From NCBI RefSeq assembly GCF_006715005.1, contig NZ_VFMJ01000001.1:2046001-2110000 (forward strand): a stretch of 64,000 nucleotides of DNA, in the 5' to 3' direction. Below the pieces are notes generated by a model, which saw only the letters and a list, made by a program, of their open reading frames with translations, searched no databases and was not told where the DNA came from. Positions 54,241 through 62,611 of the stretch are shown one piece after another; position 1 is the first letter of the stretch; each line of letters opens with the position of its first letter. The DNA is from Serratia marcescens (GTDB lineage Bacteria > Pseudomonadota > Gammaproteobacteria > Enterobacterales > Enterobacteriaceae). A program made the position numbers and the translations under genes.

Positions 54241-56400
54241 TTACGCTGACTTGGGCTTGCCGCTCAGGTTGGCCCACATGAATTCGCTGACCAGCGCGCT
54301 GTGGAATGCCGCCTGTTGCTTATCGGCGGCGGCGCTGTGCCCGCCTTCGGTATTTTCATAGAAATAGGCCTGCTGATACCCCATCGCCTGCATGCGCGCC
54401 GCCATTTTGCGGGCGTGGGCCGGGTTGACCCGATCGTCGCTGGTCGCGGTATAGAACAGCACCGGCGGATAAGCCGTCTGCGCCTGAATGTTGTGGTACG
54501 GCGAGAAGGTCTTGATGTAGGCCCACTCCTCCGGCTTGCTCGGGTCACCGTATTCGGCGATCCAGGACGCGCCGGCGGAAAGCTGGGTATAGCGCTGCAT
54601 GTCCAGCAGTGGCACTTCGCAAACGATGCAGCCGAACAGCTGCGGATACAGCGTCAGCATATTGCCCACCAACAGGCCGCCGTTGCTGCCGCCACGCGCC
54701 CCCAGATGCGGCGCCGAGGTCACCTTGCGTGCGATGAGATCTTCGGCCACGGCGGCAAAATCCTCGTAGGCGCGATGGCGGTTCTGCTTGAGCGCCGCCT
54801 GGTGCCAGGCCGGGCCGTATTCGCCGCCGCCGCGGATGTTGGCCACCACGTACACCCCGCCGCGTTCCAGCCAGGCCGGCGCCTTGCCGCCGAGATAGCC
54901 CGGCAGCAGCGGCACTTCAAACCCGCCGTAGCCGTACAGCAGCGTCGGCGTACTGCCGTCCGGTTTGAGATCTTTGGCGGCAATCTGGAAATACGGCACG
55001 CGGGTGCCGTCCTTGGAACGCGCAAAATGCTGGCTCACCTGGTAGCCTGACGCGTCAAAATCCTGCGGCGCCTGTTTCAGCAGCGTCGCCTCACCGCCGT
55101 CGAGGTTGCCCATGTACAGCGAGGTCGGCTGCAGGAACCCGCTGACGGTCAGGAAATAGGCGTTGCTCTCTTCGTCGATGCCGCCGGCGGAAAGGGTGCT
55201 GATGGCGCCGGGGTTGCCCAGCGGGCGACGTTGCCAGCTGCCGCCCTGCGGCGTCAGCACTTCCAGCCGGTTGACCACGTTATCCATGATGCTGAGGATC
55301 AGATGATCGCGGGTGCCGCTGTAGCCGCTCAGCGCCTGCTCCGCCGTTGGGGTAAACAGCAGCTGCAGCTCGCGCTTGCCCGCCAGGTAGTCATCGAAGT
55401 TGGCCGCCAGCAGCGCGCCGGATGGATAACGCTTGCCGCCCACCTCCCAGTCGCTGCTCGGTTTGATCAGCAGCCATTCCCGATGCGTATCCAGCTCGGC
55501 GTCGGCCGGGATGTCGATTTTTTTCTGCTGGCCGTCCTGCGCCAGCAGGAAATAGTCGCGGCGATAGAAGTCCAGGCTGCGGCCGACGAAATCGCGCTCA
55601 AAGCCCGGCGTGCGATCGTGATAGGCGAAGACCGCCATATCCTCGGGCTGCGCTTCGTACAGCGTTTCGGCGGCGCTCAGCGGCGTGCCGCGCCGCCAGC
55701 GCTTGGCGATGCGCGCGTAGCCGGACTGGGTCATGGAGCCGGGGCCGAAATCGGTGGCGATGAACAGCGTATCCCGATCGACCCAGGAGACCCGGCTTTT
55801 CGCCACCGGCACGTTGAAGCCGTCCTTGACGAAGCGTTTGGCCACCAGATCGAATTCGCGGATTTCGGTGGCGTCACCGCCGTCCGGCGACAGCTGCATC
55901 AGGCAATAGCGGTATTCCGGCGCCAGCGGCTGCGAGCCCTGATAGACCCAATCCTTGCCTTCCGCCTTGCCCAACGCATCGATATCCAGCACCGTCTCCC
56001 AGGCCGGTTTGGCCTTGCGGTACTCGTCCAGCGTGGTGCGCCGCAGCAGGCCGCGCGGGTTGGCCTGGTCCTGCCAGAAGTTGTAATAGTACTCGCCGCG
56101 CTTGCTCACCCACGGGATTTGGGTGTCTTTATTGAGGATACCCAGGACTTCGCGCTCAATGCGCTGGAAGTCTTCGCCCTGACCGAAACGCGCCACGGTA
56201 CGCTGATTTTCCTGCTGCACCCATTGCAGCGCTTTTTTACCCTGCAGCTCCTCCAGCCACAGGAAGTCGTCGCCGGCGGCCGCGCCGCCCTCCGCCGCCA
56301 TCGCCAGGCGGATACTGTTGGGTAATGAAGTCATCGCGAATACGGCTCCTGCGGTTTGTGCGCTGAGTTTAATAAACTGACGTCGATTGGTGACCGGCAA
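54241..56400 (-). CDS. Prolyl oligopeptidase family protein with Tat signal (S9A)
   Basis: A 719-residue serine peptidase. The N-terminus has a twin-arginine signal, NRRQFIKLSAQTAG, then a hydrophobic stretch ending near IRLAMA. The beta-propeller domain spans about 60-450 and the alpha/beta hydrolase domain about 470-715, with catalytic Ser572 in GARGGSNGGLL, the Asp in TSDDRVNP and the His in EGGHSAA. I chose TTG 56400 because a perfect AAGGAG lies 7 bases upstream; the longer ATG 56442 would put 14 unneeded residues before the twin Arg. Tat export of a folded oligopeptidase to the periplasm is uncommon in this family. Its peptide substrates are not known. Confidence 0.82.
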   Translation of the reverse strand: MPVTNRRQFIKLSAQTAGAVFAMTSLPNSIRLAMAAEGGAAAGDDFLWLEELQGKKALQWVQQENQRTVARFGQGEDFQRIEREVLGILNKDTQIPWVSKRGEYYYNFWQDQANPRGLLRRTTLDEYRKAKPAWETVLDIDALGKAEGKDWVYQGSQPLAPEYRYCLMQLSPDGGDATEIREFDLVAKRFVKDGFNVPVAKSRVSWVDRDTLFIATDFGPGSMTQSGYARIAKRWRRGTPLSAAETLYEAQPEDMAVFAYHDRTPGFERDFVGRSLDFYRRDYFLLAQDGQQKKIDIPADAELDTHREWLLIKPSSDWEVGGKRYPSGALLAANFDDYLAGKRELQLLFTPTAEQALSGYSGTRDHLILSIMDNVVNRLEVLTPQGGSWQRRPLGNPGAISTLSAGGIDEESNAYFLTVSGFLQPTSLYMGNLDGGEATLLKQAPQDFDASGYQVSQHFARSKDGTRVPYFQIAAKDLKPDGSTPTLLYGYGGFEVPLLPGYLGGKAPAWLERGGVYVVANIRGGGEYGPAWHQAALKQNRHRAYEDFAAVAEDLIARKVTSAPHLGARGGSNGGLLVGNMLTLYPQLFGCIVCEVPLLDMQRYTQLSAGASWIAEYGDPSKPEEWAYIKTFSPYHNIQAQTAYPPVLFYTATSDDRVNPAHARKMAARMQAMGYQQAYFYENTEGGHSAAADKQQAAFHSALVSEFMWANLSGKPKSA

Positions 56401-56528
56401 AATCAAGCTCCTTTTGAGTCGGCTGCAACGCCGCCCCGTCATGGGCGACAGCCTGTGAAATAAGAGTCATTTTCAACAAGGTAGGCGTTTGGCGGCGCGG
56501 AGTCAAAGCCCACGGCCGCCGCGTTGAG

Positions 56529-57092
56529 TCAGGATTGAGGATAGTGGATCAGATCGTGGATGCGCACCGTTTGTGAACTGGCGTTGCGGTAGGCGTGCGG
56601 CCGATCGGCCTGAAAGCGCATCGCTTCACCGGCCGCCAGGCTGTGCCATTCGCCGTCTATCGCCAACTCCAACCGGCCGCTGATCACGATCACATGCTCG
56701 ATCACGCCCGGCTCATGGGGCGACGATTCGCTGAGCGCGCCCGGTGCGAGATCGATGACGAACATATCGAAACCCAGCTGGCGGTCGTAGGGAAACAGCG
56801 GCACCACGCGCATATCAGCATTGTCCTGATCGTACACCGGCAGATCGCCGTAGCGGTGCAGCGTCGCTTGTTGCTGAGCGGGCGACGCCTCAAGAAAGGC
56901 GGAGAACGCCACGTTGAAGCCGGTGGCGATCTTCCACAGCGTCGCCACCGTCGGGCTGGATTCGCCGCGTTCAATCTGCCCGAGCATCGCTTTGCTGACG
57001 CCGGTGTATTCCGCCGCCTGCGTCAGGCTCCAGCCGCGCTGTGCGCGCAGCGTGCGAAGGGTGTGTGCCAAATGGCCGGCAAGTTCCTGCAT
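56529..57092 (-). CDS. sutR: XRE-cupin regulator SutR (YdcN)
   Basis: A 187-residue regulator (E. coli SutR 178) with an N-terminal Cro-like HTH (LRAQRGWSLTQAAEYTGVSK, about residues 15-34, then AMLGQIERGESSPTVATLW) and a C-terminal cupin (about 105-187, HEPGVIEHVIVISGRLELAI). In E. coli it has been linked to sulfur-utilisation genes and sits next to ydcO, as here. It is divergent from ydcO with two perfect palindromes in the 115-bp gap. The cupin ligand is unknown. Confidence 0.9.
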   Translation of the reverse strand: MQELAGHLAHTLRTLRAQRGWSLTQAAEYTGVSKAMLGQIERGESSPTVATLWKIATGFNVAFSAFLEASPAQQQATLHRYGDLPVYDQDNADMRVVPLFPYDRQLGFDMFVIDLAPGALSESSPHEPGVIEHVIVISGRLELAIDGEWHSLAAGEAMRFQADRPHAYRNASSQTVRIHDLIHYPQS

Positions 57093-57130
57093 CCAGTTCT
57101 CCTCTGCGTGTCGTGCCCGATTATACCCGC

Positions 57131-57159
57131 TTGTGCGCTATAGCGCACGGTGCTATGCT
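57131..57159 (+). promoter_or_regulatory. ydcO promoter overlapped by operator 1
   Basis: TTGTGC (57131-57136), 17-bp spacer, TATGCT (57154-57159). The palindrome GTGCGCTATAGCGCAC (57133-57148) covers the -35 and most of the spacer, so a bound repressor would block it. Confidence 0.7.
57133..57148. promoter_or_regulatory. SutR operator 1 (GTGCGCTATAGCGCAC)
   Basis: Perfect 16-bp palindrome, sharing the consensus GTGCGYTATARCGCAC with operator 2. It lies in the sutR/ydcO gap, 41 bases from sutR. Confidence 0.75.
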
Positions 57160-57170
57160 GATTTCTTAAC

Positions 57171-57186
57171 GTGCGTTATAACGCAC
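57171..57186. promoter_or_regulatory. SutR operator 2 (GTGCGTTATAACGCAC)
   Basis: Perfect 16-bp palindrome with the same outer and core bases as operator 1. Its centre is 38 bp from that of operator 1 and 22 bases before ydcO. Confidence 0.75.
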
Positions 57187-57207
57187 AATCACCGATTGGA
57201 GCTTCTC

Positions 57208-58395
57208 ATGCGCCCAGCCCTCTCCCTACGTCATCTGACCCTGCCCGCCGTCATGGCCGGTTTTGTCGCCGTTCTGGTGGGCTACACCAGCTCTGCCGCG
57301 ATCATTTTCCAGGCCGCCGCCGCTGCGGGCGCCACGCCGGCGCAGATCGGCGGCTGGCTGAGCGCGCTGGGGATCGCGATGGGCGTCACCTCGCTGGGAC
57401 TGTCGCTTTACTATCGCACCCCGATCCTCACCGCCTGGTCGACGCCCGGCGCAGCGCTGCTGGTCACCAGCCTGCCCGGCACGCCGATCAACGAGGCGAT
57501 CGGCGTGTTTATCTTCGCTTCCGGTCTGATCCTGCTGTGCGGCGTCACCGGGCTGTTCGCCCGCCTGATGGACTACATCCCGCAGGCGATTTCTGCAGCG
57601 ATGTTGGCGGGGATCCTGCTGCGCTTCGGGCTGGACGCCTTCGCTTCACTGCAGCTCAATTTCCCTCTGAGCGCCGGCATGGGGCTGGCCTACCTGCTCA
57701 GTCGCCGTTATCAACCGCGCTACGCCATCGTGCTGACGCTGGCGGTTGGGCTGACGATCGCCGCGCTGCAGGGCGATATCAAACTGGCACAGCAGGCGCC
57801 GGCGTTCGTCATGCCGGAATTTATCGCACCGCACTTCAGCTGGCCGACGCTGCTGGGCATCGGCGTGCCCTTCTTCGTGGTGACCATGGCTTCGCAGAAC
57901 GCACCCGGCATCGCCACGCTGCAGGCGGCGGGCTACCGTGTCCCCACCTCACCGCTGATCGCCTGGACGTCGCTGACCGCGCTGCTGCTGGCGCCGTTCG
58001 GCGGCTTCTCGGTGTGCATCGCCGCGATCACCGCCGCCATCTGCATGGGGCCGGACGTGCATCCCGATCCGCAGCGACGCTATATGGGCGCGGTGGCCGC
58101 CGGCGGTTTCTACCTGCTGGCCGGGCTGTTCGGCGGCGCCATCGGCCTGCTGTTCAGCGCGTTGCCGGTCGCCCTGATCCACACCATCGCCGGGCTAGCG
58201 CTGCTCGGCACCATCGGCGGCAGCCTGCAACGCGCCCTGCATGATGAAAAGCAGCGCGACGCGGCGCTGATCGCCTTCCTCATCACCGCCTCCGGCATCA
58301 CGCTGCTCGGCATCGGTTCGGCCTTCTGGGGCATTGTCGGCGGCGCCATCGCCCACCTGCTGCTGTCGCTGCCGCGGCGAGGAGCTGCAGCATAA
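57208..58395 (+). CDS. ydcO: BenE-family benzoate/H+ symporter-like protein YdcO
   Basis: A 395-residue inner-membrane transporter with about 12 hydrophobic segments (E. coli YdcO about 391). Conserved BenE parts are VVLVGYTSS-like VAVLVGYTSSAAIIFQAA (about residues 20-37), LPGTPINEAIGVF and FFVVTMASQNAPGIA (about 218-232). The substrate in Enterobacterales has not been shown; benzoate is the family name only. GGAG lies 7 bases before ATG 57208. SutR controls it through operators 1 and 2. The next gene is 87 bases downstream. Confidence 0.9.
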   Translation: MRPALSLRHLTLPAVMAGFVAVLVGYTSSAAIIFQAAAAAGATPAQIGGWLSALGIAMGVTSLGLSLYYRTPILTAWSTPGAALLVTSLPGTPINEAIGVFIFASGLILLCGVTGLFARLMDYIPQAISAAMLAGILLRFGLDAFASLQLNFPLSAGMGLAYLLSRRYQPRYAIVLTLAVGLTIAALQGDIKLAQQAPAFVMPEFIAPHFSWPTLLGIGVPFFVVTMASQNAPGIATLQAAGYRVPTSPLIAWTSLTALLLAPFGGFSVCIAAITAAICMGPDVHPDPQRRYMGAVAAGGFYLLAGLFGGAIGLLFSALPVALIHTIAGLALLGTIGGSLQRALHDEKQRDAALIAFLITASGITLLGIGSAFWGIVGGAIAHLLLSLPRRGAAA

Positions 58396-58481
58396 AATGC
58401 CAACCGCACGCCGTGCATTGACAAGCACGGCGGTGACGCCTTCACTGGATGGGCATACTGCGATTTCCGCACGAGGCCCAC

Positions 58482-59147
58482 ATGAAAGAAAAGGAACAAT
58501 GGTCCCAGGTCGATCGCTATATCGTAGACAGCCTGGTAGAACAAGACGATGCCCTGTTGCAGGCGCTGGCGACCAACGCCGTCGCCGGGCTGCCGGCGCA
58601 TGATGTAGCGCCGAATCAGGGCAAACTGCTGCAGCTGTTCGCCCGCATGGTTAACGCCAAACGCATTTTGGAAATCGGCACGTTGGGCGGCTACAGCACC
58701 ATCTGGCTGGCGCGTGCGCTACCGGCGGATGGCACATTGATCACGCTGGAAGCGGATGAAAGCCACGCCGCCGTCGCCCGCCAAAATATCGCGCGCGCTG
58801 GTCTCGATGGCCAGGTTGAGCTGCGCGTCGGCCCCGCCATCTCTCACCTGCCCACGCTGCAAACCCTGGCCCCCTTTGACCTCATCTTCATCGACGCCGA
58901 CAAACCGAGCAACCCGGATTACCTGCGTTGGGCGCTTAAACTCGCTCGCCCGGGTACGGTGATTATCGGTGACAATGTGGTGCGCAATGGCGCAGTCACC
59001 GACGCCGCCAGCACGGACGCCCGTGTACAAGGCGTACGCGCATTCTTCACGATGATGGCGCAGGAGCCCCGTCTGACCGCCACCGCCTTACAAACCGTGG
59101 GCAGCAAGGGCTGGGACGGATTCTCTCTGGCTATCGTCAACTTTTAA
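58482..59147 (+). CDS. SAM-dependent O-methyltransferase (family 3)
   Basis: A 221-residue class I methyltransferase of the caffeoyl-CoA/catechol OMT group. The SAM motif I is ILEIGTLGGYSTIWLA (about residues 62-77), the acidic residue LITLEADES follows, motif IV is DLIFIDADKPSN (about 134-145) and PGTVIIGDNVV is close to the metal site. ATG 58482 has GAGG 6 bases upstream. The following cupin begins 24 bases later, so the two may form an operon. Acceptor unknown; the family methylates catechols and similar small molecules. Confidence 0.86.
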   Translation: MKEKEQWSQVDRYIVDSLVEQDDALLQALATNAVAGLPAHDVAPNQGKLLQLFARMVNAKRILEIGTLGGYSTIWLARALPADGTLITLEADESHAAVARQNIARAGLDGQVELRVGPAISHLPTLQTLAPFDLIFIDADKPSNPDYLRWALKLARPGTVIIGDNVVRNGAVTDAASTDARVQGVRAFFTMMAQEPRLTATALQTVGSKGWDGFSLAIVNF

Positions 59148-59171
59148 GTGACAATGTCACCAAGGAAGCCT

Positions 59172-59675
59172 ATGACTGAGAAAGCTGCGCTGTTGGCACA
59201 GCGCTTGATACGCAATGTCGAACGGGTAGATAAGCAACACGATCGGCGGCCGCCGCTGTATGACAGCGTCGGCGCTCGCCTCGGCACCGGCACCGCCGCC
59301 GACAAGCTGGGCGCCTCCTTCGATTGCGTAGCGCCGGGCATGCGCTCCTGCCCCTACCATTTTCACTACGCTCAGGAGGAAATGTTCATCATTCTGGAAG
59401 GCAGCGGTACGCTGCGGGTGGCCGGAGAAATGCTGCCGATCGTCAGCGGGGATGTCATCTTCATTCCGCCGGGCCCGGAATACCCGCACCAGATCATCAA
59501 CACCTCCGATGCGCCGCTGAAGTACCTGTCCGTCAGCACCCGCGAGCAGCCGGAGCTGGTGATGTACCCGGATTCCGGCAAATACCAGGCGATGGCGCGC
59601 AGCGCAGACGGCGAGCAGGTACGCTACCTGCAGCGCCCTTCAACCTCGCTCGATTACTGGCAGGATGAACCCTGA
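59172..59675 (+). CDS. Cupin domain-containing protein
   Basis: A 167-residue single-domain cupin. The metal motif 1 is CPYHFHYAQEEMFIILEGSG (about residues 60-79, HxHxxxxE form) and motif 2 is FIPPGPEYPHQIINTSD (about 103-119, final His). The N-terminal segment (about 1-55) is basic with no recognised domain. AAGGAA lies 5 bases before ATG 59172. Likely roles are sugar isomerisation, dioxygenation or metal-dependent sensing; nothing in sequence decides. It overlaps the convergent kinase gene by 36 bases. Confidence 0.82.
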   Translation: MTEKAALLAQRLIRNVERVDKQHDRRPPLYDSVGARLGTGTAADKLGASFDCVAPGMRSCPYHFHYAQEEMFIILEGSGTLRVAGEMLPIVSGDVIFIPPGPEYPHQIINTSDAPLKYLSVSTREQPELVMYPDSGKYQAMARSADGEQVRYLQRPSTSLDYWQDEP

Positions 59676-60494
59676 ATCGCCGTCGGGCAGCGGGAGATCC
59701 AATGCGCGCGCCGCCAGTTCGGCCACGCGGAAGTCGATATCCGCCGCCTGCCCGTCTTCCATAAACCAGGCGGCGGAGAGCCCCGACCAGGCCAGGATCC
59801 ATTGCAGCAAGCGCCGGCGCTCCAGCCCGGCCAAGCGACAGACCTGTTCCACGCGCCGCTGGAAAATGGCCGGATCGGTGGCGATGCCGTAGTTGGGATT
59901 ACAGAAAATATTGGCGTAATCGAAGCCCCGTTCGCCGTACAAACGCTTGGGATCGATCGCCAGCCAGCCGCGTTCGCCGAAGTCCAGCACGTTGTCATGA
60001 TGGATATCGCCGTGCAGCACACTCTCTTCTCGCGGGCTGCTCAGCAGCTCAGCCGCCGTCGTGGCGCTGAGACGCAGCATGCCGCCGTGCGCCTGCGCCG
60101 CCGGCCACAGCGAGCTGAACCACTCGTGCAGCGGGATCAGCTCGGGCAACGGCGCCGCGCGCGGCGCATGCAAGGCGGCGATAGCCCGGCACAGGATCTG
60201 CGTGGCCAGCTCATCGTTGCCGTCACGCACCAGCTGCGCCAACGAACCTTCACCCTGCGCGCGCTCCAGCAGAATGCCGTCGTCGTGCCACGCCAGCACC
60301 TGCGCGGCGCCTTCCCCACGCCACCAGCACATCAGCTGGCCGCCGAAGCGCTCCTCCTGCTCGCGGGCGATCTTCAGCATGGCCGCTTCACCCCGGTAAC
60401 GCACCGGCATCAGCAGACTGCTGTGGGTTTCGAAGGCTTTGCCGTCCTGTTCCAGTTGCCAGCGTTGCAGGTAGGGAGTAAAAAGCGGGTTCAT
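59640..60494 (-). CDS. APH(6)/hydroxyurea-kinase-like aminoglycoside phosphotransferase
   Basis: A 284-residue protein kinase-like enzyme. The Brenner motif is HGDIHHDNVLDFGERGW (about residues 186-202) with catalytic Asp, followed by LAIDPKRLYGERGFD (about 203-217) which holds the metal Asp. ILLERAQGEGSL is in the hinge. The closest group I recall is APH(6) (StrB-type, about 278 residues) and hydroxyurea kinases. Whether it phosphorylates an aminoglycoside or a metabolite cannot be seen. It converges on the cupin gene. Confidence 0.8.
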   Translation of the reverse strand: MNPLFTPYLQRWQLEQDGKAFETHSSLLMPVRYRGEAAMLKIAREQEERFGGQLMCWWRGEGAAQVLAWHDDGILLERAQGEGSLAQLVRDGNDELATQILCRAIAALHAPRAAPLPELIPLHEWFSSLWPAAQAHGGMLRLSATTAAELLSSPREESVLHGDIHHDNVLDFGERGWLAIDPKRLYGERGFDYANIFCNPNYGIATDPAIFQRRVEQVCRLAGLERRRLLQWILAWSGLSAAWFMEDGQAADIDFRVAELAARALDLPLPDGDSGFILPVIERG

Positions 60495-60676
60495 CGTCTC
60501 ATGCGTCCTTGTGGCCGATCTGCGCCGCACTGTCACATTCGCGTGAGAGACGACGTATAAAATAAAGAGGGATGATACTCTCAAATATCATCGGTGTGCG
60601 GCGTCTGGCCGCCGTTTTCTCAGTATCCTAACCAAGTTTGTCGATTTTATTAACCGGTCTTGCGCGGGGTTTGATC

Positions 60677-61057
60677 ATGACATCATTAAAACGCACGAAT
60701 TATCCGCAGTTGCCTACGCCGGGCGGCCCCTATGTGCATGCGGTACGCCACGGCGATCGCCTGTATGTGTCGGGACTGACGGCCTTCGCCACCGACGCGC
60801 AAGGCTTGAGCGCGCCGGAACAGACGCAGGAGATCCTCGAACAGCTGGCGACCATCGCCGCCAGCGAAGGCGTAAATCTCAAAGCATTGATTAAAATCAG
60901 CGTGTTCCTGACCGACATCGCCGATCTGGCGGGCGTGCGCCCGGTGCTGTTTGACTATTTCGATGGCGCGCTGCCGGCCTGTTCGTTGGTGGCGGTCAGC
61001 GCGTTGTTCTCACCGCAGGTGTGCGTAGAGATAGAGGCGGTGATGGCGTTGCAATAA
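60677..61057 (+). CDS. RidA/YjgF family protein
   Basis: A 126-residue Rid-family protein, probably an imine/enamine deaminase. It starts MTSLKRTNYPQLPTPGGPYV and contains YVSGLTAFATD and KISVFLTDIADLAGVRPVLF, the family beta-alpha layout. The catalytic Arg of the RidA group (V-K-x-x-V..R) is not certain: the end reads CSLVAVSALFSPQVCVEIEA, in which the usual R-x-x-V is S-A-L-F, so it may be a non-deaminase Rid subtype. No clear ribosome site before ATG 60677 (GCGGGG). Confidence 0.82.
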   Translation: MTSLKRTNYPQLPTPGGPYVHAVRHGDRLYVSGLTAFATDAQGLSAPEQTQEILEQLATIAASEGVNLKALIKISVFLTDIADLAGVRPVLFDYFDGALPACSLVAVSALFSPQVCVEIEAVMALQ

Positions 61058-61064
61058 TGCGCGG

Positions 61065-61445
61065 CTAGAGCGCGCCCTCATCCAGCACGCAGGGGCCGAT
61101 CTTGAACCAGGCTTTGGCGATCTGCCCCTGTTCCACTTCGTAGATAGCGATGACATCCATTTTGCCGCGCCCCTGCGGGAAGTTGCGCGTCACCACTTCC
61201 TGATCGACCACCATGTTCCCCACCGCCATGCGTTTTATCCGTTCGCCGTACAGGCTCGGCTCCTGGAAACGCACCAGATGCCGTTCGCGGATCGCCGCCT
61301 TGCCGCTGGCCAGCAGCGTGTCGGGGTGCTCGTAATACTGCGCGTCGTCCGCCCAGCAGGCCATGAAGGCGTCGATGTCGCGGGCATTATAGGCGTCAAG
61401 CTGTTGTTGAACCACATCCTGCGGGCGTGCCGTTTTATCGTTCAT
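61065..61445 (-). CDS. SnoaL/NTF2-like protein (nuclear transport factor 2 fold)
   Basis: A 126-residue cone-fold protein. It begins MNDKTARPQDVVQQQLDAYN, with DAYNARDIDAFMACWADDAQ (about residues 17-36) and the end GQIAKAWFKIGPCVLDEGAL, typical of NTF2/SnoaL polyketide cyclase-like proteins; many act as ligand-binding or isomerase domains. AGGAGG is a perfect ribosome site 6 bases before ATG 61445 (a GTG at 61448 lies too close). It converges on RidA with an 8-bp gap. Confidence 0.82.
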   Translation of the reverse strand: MNDKTARPQDVVQQQLDAYNARDIDAFMACWADDAQYYEHPDTLLASGKAAIRERHLVRFQEPSLYGERIKRMAVGNMVVDQEVVTRNFPQGRGKMDVIAIYEVEQGQIAKAWFKIGPCVLDEGAL

Positions 61446-61721
61446 CACATCCTCCTGCCGAAGTTAACCGCCGCATGTATCGAACCCATCACGTTAACCG
61501 CCCAGTGCTGCAGCTTGATGACACGGCGAGATTTGAATAAAAACCCAAAAATAGCGAATAAATAACCTACCACGCCCAATGGACAATTCAAGCGCCCGCG
61601 CACAAATTTTCTGCACCGCGCCAGGGGCGGCGAAAACCGCATGACGCCGCGCGTTAATCTTTGCGGCGGTTGGGGAAATTCTGCTAATTTAGCGTGAACA
61701 GCCTGATGATAACGAAACGCT

Positions 61722-61991
61722 ATGCAGCAAAAACCGGTGTTGGACGAAGCCAGACAGTTAAAGCGACTCAACGCCGCCACGCGGCGTCAATCCCATATGT
61801 ATAAATGGATCGCGCTGATTGCGGCGCTGGATGCGCTATTGGTGTTTTGGTATGACCGGGATATGCGCAACGTCACCTTCTCGGGAGCGGTTGCGCTGGT
61901 GTGCGGCTATCTGTGGATCCGCGATCGCAACAAGGCCCGGGGCTACCGGCGCGAGTTCGACCGCAAATTCGGCAAGCGCGGCGGCGATTAA
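61722..61991 (+). CDS. Small two-helix membrane protein
   Basis: An 89-residue protein that I do not recognise. Two hydrophobic segments are seen (YKWIALIAALDALLVFWY, about residues 27-44; VTFSGAVALVCGYLWI, about 51-66). The N-terminus and C-terminus are strongly charged, rich in Arg and Lys. It looks like a small inner-membrane protein with positive cytoplasmic ends. The ribosome site is weak (AAACG). Its stop overlaps that of a convergent NTF2-like gene by 4 bases. The 276-bp gap upstream is AT-rich with no obvious ORF. Confidence 0.6.
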   Translation: MQQKPVLDEARQLKRLNAATRRQSHMYKWIALIAALDALLVFWYDRDMRNVTFSGAVALVCGYLWIRDRNKARGYRREFDRKFGKRGGD

Positions 61992-62380
61992 GGCTGCATC
62001 GCTTCCAGCACTTTAGCGCTGTCGACAATCTGCACGAACTTCACGATTTTGCCGGCGCGCAGCGTATAAATATGCGCAAAAGAGGCGCTAAAGGATTTGC
62101 CGGTGGCCCGGTAGGTGCCGTGATAAAAACCTTGTGCGATCACATTGTCGCCGGCGTCGTAAAAGTGGTCGACATCGGCGCGGTAACCTTGCCATTCGCT
62201 GCCCAGGCGCTGATGCACGTTCTTGATAATGTTCTCCGGACCGATATAGGTACCGGCGTAGGGGAAACCGGCGGCTTCGGTCCACTCGGCATCGGGGGCC
62301 AGCGCCGCCAGCAGATTACGGCCGTTTTCTTCGGAACTGCCTTCATAGGTTGCGCGCACTATCTCAAGAGGGGTTGGCAT
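61988..62380 (-). CDS. NTF2-like (SnoaL) ester/ketosteroid-isomerase-fold protein
   Basis: A 130-residue NTF2-like protein unrelated in detail to the one at 61065. It starts MPTPLEIVRATYEGSSEENG, with DAEWTEAAGFPYAGTYIGPE (about residues 30-49) and FYHGTYRATGKSFSASFAHI; these are signs of the SnoaL-like (COG3631) group, which often sit with redox or lactone enzymes. GGAGAAGAG precedes ATG 62380. Function unknown. Two NTF2-fold genes so close is a curiosity but needs no special explanation. Confidence 0.8.
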   Translation of the reverse strand: MPTPLEIVRATYEGSSEENGRNLLAALAPDAEWTEAAGFPYAGTYIGPENIIKNVHQRLGSEWQGYRADVDHFYDAGDNVIAQGFYHGTYRATGKSFSASFAHIYTLRAGKIVKFVQIVDSAKVLEAMQP

Positions 62381-62611
62381 GTCTCTTCTCCAATGGCTGA
62401 TGAGGATATTCCGGCCATCCCCGCGGACACAGGCTCTCACCACGCGGAGACGGCGGAATGCGGCTATTCTAGGTTGCTTGTTTCGCTGCAAAAACCGCAG
62501 TTATGACAATAGTGGGTTGCACTTTAGTAAACAATAGCCGTTTTTCTGTCATTCTCCCGGCATCCGGCGCGGCTATGCTGATTGACCGATTTCCCCCAAC
62601 AGGAGCTGAAC

